64,000 nucleotides of DNA from Prescottella equi. GTDB taxonomy: Bacteria > Actinomycetota > Actinomycetes > Mycobacteriales > Mycobacteriaceae. The stretch is from NCBI RefSeq assembly GCF_002094305.1, contig NZ_LWTX01000005.1, positions 248,001-312,000 on the forward strand, given 5' to 3'. Shown one piece after another: positions 61,699 to 64,000 of the stretch. Made by a program: the position numbers and the translations under genes. Under the pieces are notes generated by a model, which saw nothing but the letters and a program-made list of their open reading frames with translations, did not search any database and was not told the origin of the DNA. The number at the start of each line of letters is the position of its first letter. Within the stretch, counting starts at the first letter, position 1.

Positions 61699-63048
61699 GT
61701 GACTCCGACCGTCCGCGCGTCCCTGTCCGCCGTCGCCGCCCTGTTCGCCGGGGTGCTGGCCACGTTCGTGCTCGTCAATCCACCCCAGTGGCGTTCGAGT
61801 TTCAATGCGTCCGAAGGGCAGCTGAGCAGTTGGAACGCCGCCGTGCCCACCGGAGTGGTGGTCGGCTGTGCCCTCGCGGTAGTGACCTGCGCGCTGTTGC
61901 TGCGGGCGTCGTCGACGCGTCCCGCCTGGATCGGGGCGGTCGTCGCGACGGCCGTGCTCATCGCAGCCCGGCTGACGGTGTCCGGGGTCGGTGACCTCGA
62001 GCAGCTCACGCTGCTGTACTACGCCAAGTGCCTCGCCGGCGGCGTCCTGCTGGGCGCAGCCGTCGCGGCGGTGTGGGCGCGGCCGGTCCCCCGACTCGCG
62101 CTCGTCGGCGCGGTCGGCGCGACGTTCGTGGTCGCGCACACCGCGAAGGCGGACTGGGCACCGAGCACGTCGGCCCTCGGCGAGCCGTTCTGGTGGATCC
62201 TGATTCCCGCGCTCGTCCTCGCTGCGGTATGCGCGGTGGTCGACGACGCCACACCCGAGCGCATCGACCGGGACACCGCGCTCGGCGTGACCCTCGCCGC
62301 CGTCACTTTCGCCCTCGCACACCGACTGCTCGGCGAGTGGGTCGACCGGCAGACCGGTTCGCAGTTGCAGCAGTGGGTCGTCGTCGCGCTGTGCCTCGTA
62401 CTCGTGGTCGCCCTCGCCGAGTTCTGGGCACGACGTCTCGACGCGCCGTTCCTGCTCGCGGCCACGGCGGTCGCGGCGGTCACACCTTTCGTCGCGCCGG
62501 TGCTCGGTCAGGAGTACCTCCGACTGCGCCCTTGGGTGTCGGTCGCGGTCGGCGTCGTGGCCGTCGCGGTGGGCGTCGCCGTCAGCCTGGCGCGCCGCAT
62601 GCCGATGATCGGTCTCGCCGTGCTCGCGCTGATCCCGCTGTCGGTCCTCGTCGCACCGGGCACCACCGACAACCGGGGATGGGTCCTCGTCCAGCTCGCA
62701 GCCCTCGGGGTCGGCATCGGGCTCGGCCTCGGCTCCACCGTGCCGAACCGCGCCGCCACCGGCGCACTGGGCCTCGCGGTACCGCTCCTGTCGCTGGTGT
62801 TCGCCCGAGTGGTCGGTGTCACCACGTCGTTCGTGATCTACAGCGGCGCGTACGAGCCTCTGCCCGGCGTTCCGTTCGCTCGATCGCAGGATGACTCCTA
62901 CACCGGCAACCGCGTACTGATCAATTCTTCGATGCCGACCATCACCTTCGACCGCACCGCCGCCGTCGCGATGTTGCTCGTCGTCGTGTTCTGCGCGCTC
63001 GCGATCCGCGGACAGCGGAGGCAGCAGTCCGCCGCGCTCCCGGAATGA
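61699..63048 (+). CDS. Polytopic membrane protein of unknown function
   Basis: 449 residues with about 12 hydrophobic segments and few charged loops. There is no transporter signature I recognise. A conserved-looking extracytoplasmic stretch with GGAYEPLPGVPFARSQDDSY-like sequence lies near the C-terminus before the last helix. GTG at 61699 is set by TAGCGT 7 nt upstream (leaderless). The protein ends in a basic tail (RGQRRQQSAALPE). Could be a transporter or an envelope-polymer enzyme; not assigned. Confidence 0.75.
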   Translation: MTPTVRASLSAVAALFAGVLATFVLVNPPQWRSSFNASEGQLSSWNAAVPTGVVVGCALAVVTCALLLRASSTRPAWIGAVVATAVLIAARLTVSGVGDLEQLTLLYYAKCLAGGVLLGAAVAAVWARPVPRLALVGAVGATFVVAHTAKADWAPSTSALGEPFWWILIPALVLAAVCAVVDDATPERIDRDTALGVTLAAVTFALAHRLLGEWVDRQTGSQLQQWVVVALCLVLVVALAEFWARRLDAPFLLAATAVAAVTPFVAPVLGQEYLRLRPWVSVAVGVVAVAVGVAVSLARRMPMIGLAVLALIPLSVLVAPGTTDNRGWVLVQLAALGVGIGLGLGSTVPNRAATGALGLAVPLLSLVFARVVGVTTSFVIYSGAYEPLPGVPFARSQDDSYTGNRVLINSSMPTITFDRTAAVAMLLVVVFCALAIRGQRRQQSAALPE

Positions 63049-63073
63049 CCTCACGGACATCCGTCACAATGCG

Positions 63074-63496
63074 TCAGTCGACGAGATCCAACTCTCGCAA
63101 CCGTGCGAAGACGAGCCGGGATCCGGGCGCCGTCTCGGGCATCGCGGCGTATTCGTCTTCGGTGAAGTAGCGGATCTCGGCGACCTCGCTGGTGGGCTTC
63201 GGCTCGTCGTCGAGCTCCGCGAGGAAACACGTCATGTGCAGCCGGGTGCCGGGTCGGTGACCGAACGCGGGCGCCTCGAACACGCCGAGTTCGACGACCG
63301 TGCCGTCCACGATCCCCGTGTCGAGCTCCTCCCGGACCTCTCGGTGCAGAGCCTGCTCGGGGGTTTCACCTGGGTCGATCTTGCCGCCCGCCATGTAGAA
63401 CGCGGTCTTGCCGGCCGATCGGGCCTGCAACATCCGGCGATCGCGGATATGGGCGAGGGCGGCGGTCCGGATCACGGTGGGATTCTCGTCTGACAC
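63074..63496 (-). CDS. Nudix hydrolase
   Basis: 140 residues from GTG at 63496 (MSDENPTVIRTAALAHIRDR). The Nudix box GKIDPGETPEQALHREVREE followed by LDTGI satisfies G-x5-E-x7-REUxEExGU. It probably hydrolyses nucleoside-diphosphate-linked metabolites or damaged nucleotides. TACGTT 7 nt before the GTG on the minus strand suggests a leaderless mRNA. Convergent with the membrane protein gene. Confidence 0.87.
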   Translation of the reverse strand: MSDENPTVIRTAALAHIRDRRMLQARSAGKTAFYMAGGKIDPGETPEQALHREVREELDTGIVDGTVVELGVFEAPAFGHRPGTRLHMTCFLAELDDEPKPTSEVAEIRYFTEDEYAAMPETAPGSRLVFARLRELDLVD

Positions 63497-63693
63497 CCGT
63501 TGGAACGTACTCCCGTCGGGCCGACCCCACCGACCTCGGCCGATTTGCCCGGTTGATACCGATTGAGGCGTCAACTCGAGCACTTAGTAAGATGAACGCC
63601 GTAGTCCACTTTGCTAGCTAGTGAAGGGTCTGCCCGACTCTCGGCTCACGCCGATTCGTCACCCCGCCGCACCACAACCCGACGGAGTGCCAT

Positions 63694-64000
63694 TTGCTTG
63701 TCATATTGATCGCCCACGCGATAGCCGCCGTTCTGGCTCCGCTCGCCGTGCGATCAATAGGGCGCAACGCGTTCTTCCCGCTCGCACTGGTACCACTCGC
63801 GAGCCTCGGCTGGGTGATCGCGAACTGGGGCACCGAACAGGAACTGAACATCCGGTGGGTGCCCGGTCTGTCGATGGACATCGACATGCGGTTCGACTCC
63901 CTCGCCGCGATCATGTCGGTGCTCGTCCTCGGCGTCGGCGCGCTGATCCTCGTGTACTGCGCGCGCTACTTCAAGGACGACGAACCCCGCCTCGGCATCT
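63694..64000 (+). CDS. mrpA: Na+/H+ antiporter subunit A (MrpA/MnhA), 5' part
   Basis: First 102 codons, running off the window. MLVILIAHAIAAVLAPLAVR, then IANWGTEQELNIRWVPGLSM and FRFDSLA-type RFDSLAAIMSVLVLGVGALI and VYCARYFKDDEPRLGI match the N-terminus of MrpA/NuoL-like antiporter subunits (the DSL and YMxxYF-like positions). The start is TTG at 63694 with GGAG 6 nt upstream. The 198 bp to the Nudix gene hold the promoter, including CACTTTGCTAGCTAG at 63608, which shares CTTTGCTAGC with the hbhA operon upstream region. It is probably the first gene of an mrp operon. Confidence 0.8.
   Translation, partial: MLVILIAHAIAAVLAPLAVRSIGRNAFFPLALVPLASLGWVIANWGTEQELNIRWVPGLSMDIDMRFDSLAAIMSVLVLGVGALILVYCARYFKDDEPRLGI

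Overview
The window is high-GC actinobacterial DNA. Gene content and order point to a mycolic-acid bacterium, most likely Rhodococcus. Markers are an hbhA-like gene, aceA (Icl1 type) with ramB, fadB2, groEL2 with CIRCE operators, psd-pssA, a Cdc48-type ATPase, an antigen-85-like mycolyltransferase fold and a secreted endoglycoceramidase of the kind known from Rhodococcus. From memory, the backbone follows the M. tuberculosis order Rv0475 to Rv0435c, read right to left: hbhA, XRE regulator, DUF445, TetR, fadB2, aceA, ramB, lpd, prolyl oligopeptidase, groEL2, psd, pssA, Cdc48. Lineage-specific blocks are inserted between these genes.

Layout. 1-17.2 kb: hbhA operon, DUF445/TetR pair, UbiB-like kinase, PPK2, alcohol dehydrogenase, endoglycoceramidase, metE, fadB2-aceA and ramB (fatty-acid and acetate metabolism). 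17.4-25.8 kb: complete urea-type ABC transporter urtABCDE followed by a biotin-dependent urea (or guanidine) carboxylase. 25.8-32.9 kb, convergent: an operon for a second branched-chain-type ABC transporter ending in an acyl/aryl-CoA ligase, preceded by its TetR gene and a perfect 26-bp palindrome. 33-39.4 kb: SDR-CMD pair, small alarmone synthetase, DHA2 exporter, azoreductase-like gene with divergent HxlR, esterase. 39.4-51 kb: lpd, a pair of tiny amphipathic peptide genes plus a third one at 47.8 kb, a gene-poor stretch with a secreted protein, a duplicated Lrp regulator, prolyl oligopeptidase with the mycolyltransferase-like gene, hydrolase, PspC and groEL2. 51-58.4 kb: secreted protein, HAD phosphatase, SRPBCC protein, psd-pssA, a DUF559-type nuclease gene bracketed by six copies of a 22-bp repeat, and the Cdc48 ATPase. 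58.4-64 kb: PEP-mutase family enzyme, TetR/DHA2 exporter pair with tandem operators, a large membrane protein, a Nudix hydrolase and the start of an mrp antiporter operon.

The most interesting leads are the small peptide genes, which look like corynebacterial PorA/PorH channel peptides; the repeat-flanked nuclease unit wedged between pssA and the Cdc48 gene; the uptake-plus-CoA-activation operon with its palindromic operator; and shared TTGCTAA-type boxes at aceA, ramB and the hbhA operon that suggest a common (RamB-like) regulon. At least ten genes show a -10 hexamer 6-7 nt before the start codon, the signature of leaderless transcripts.
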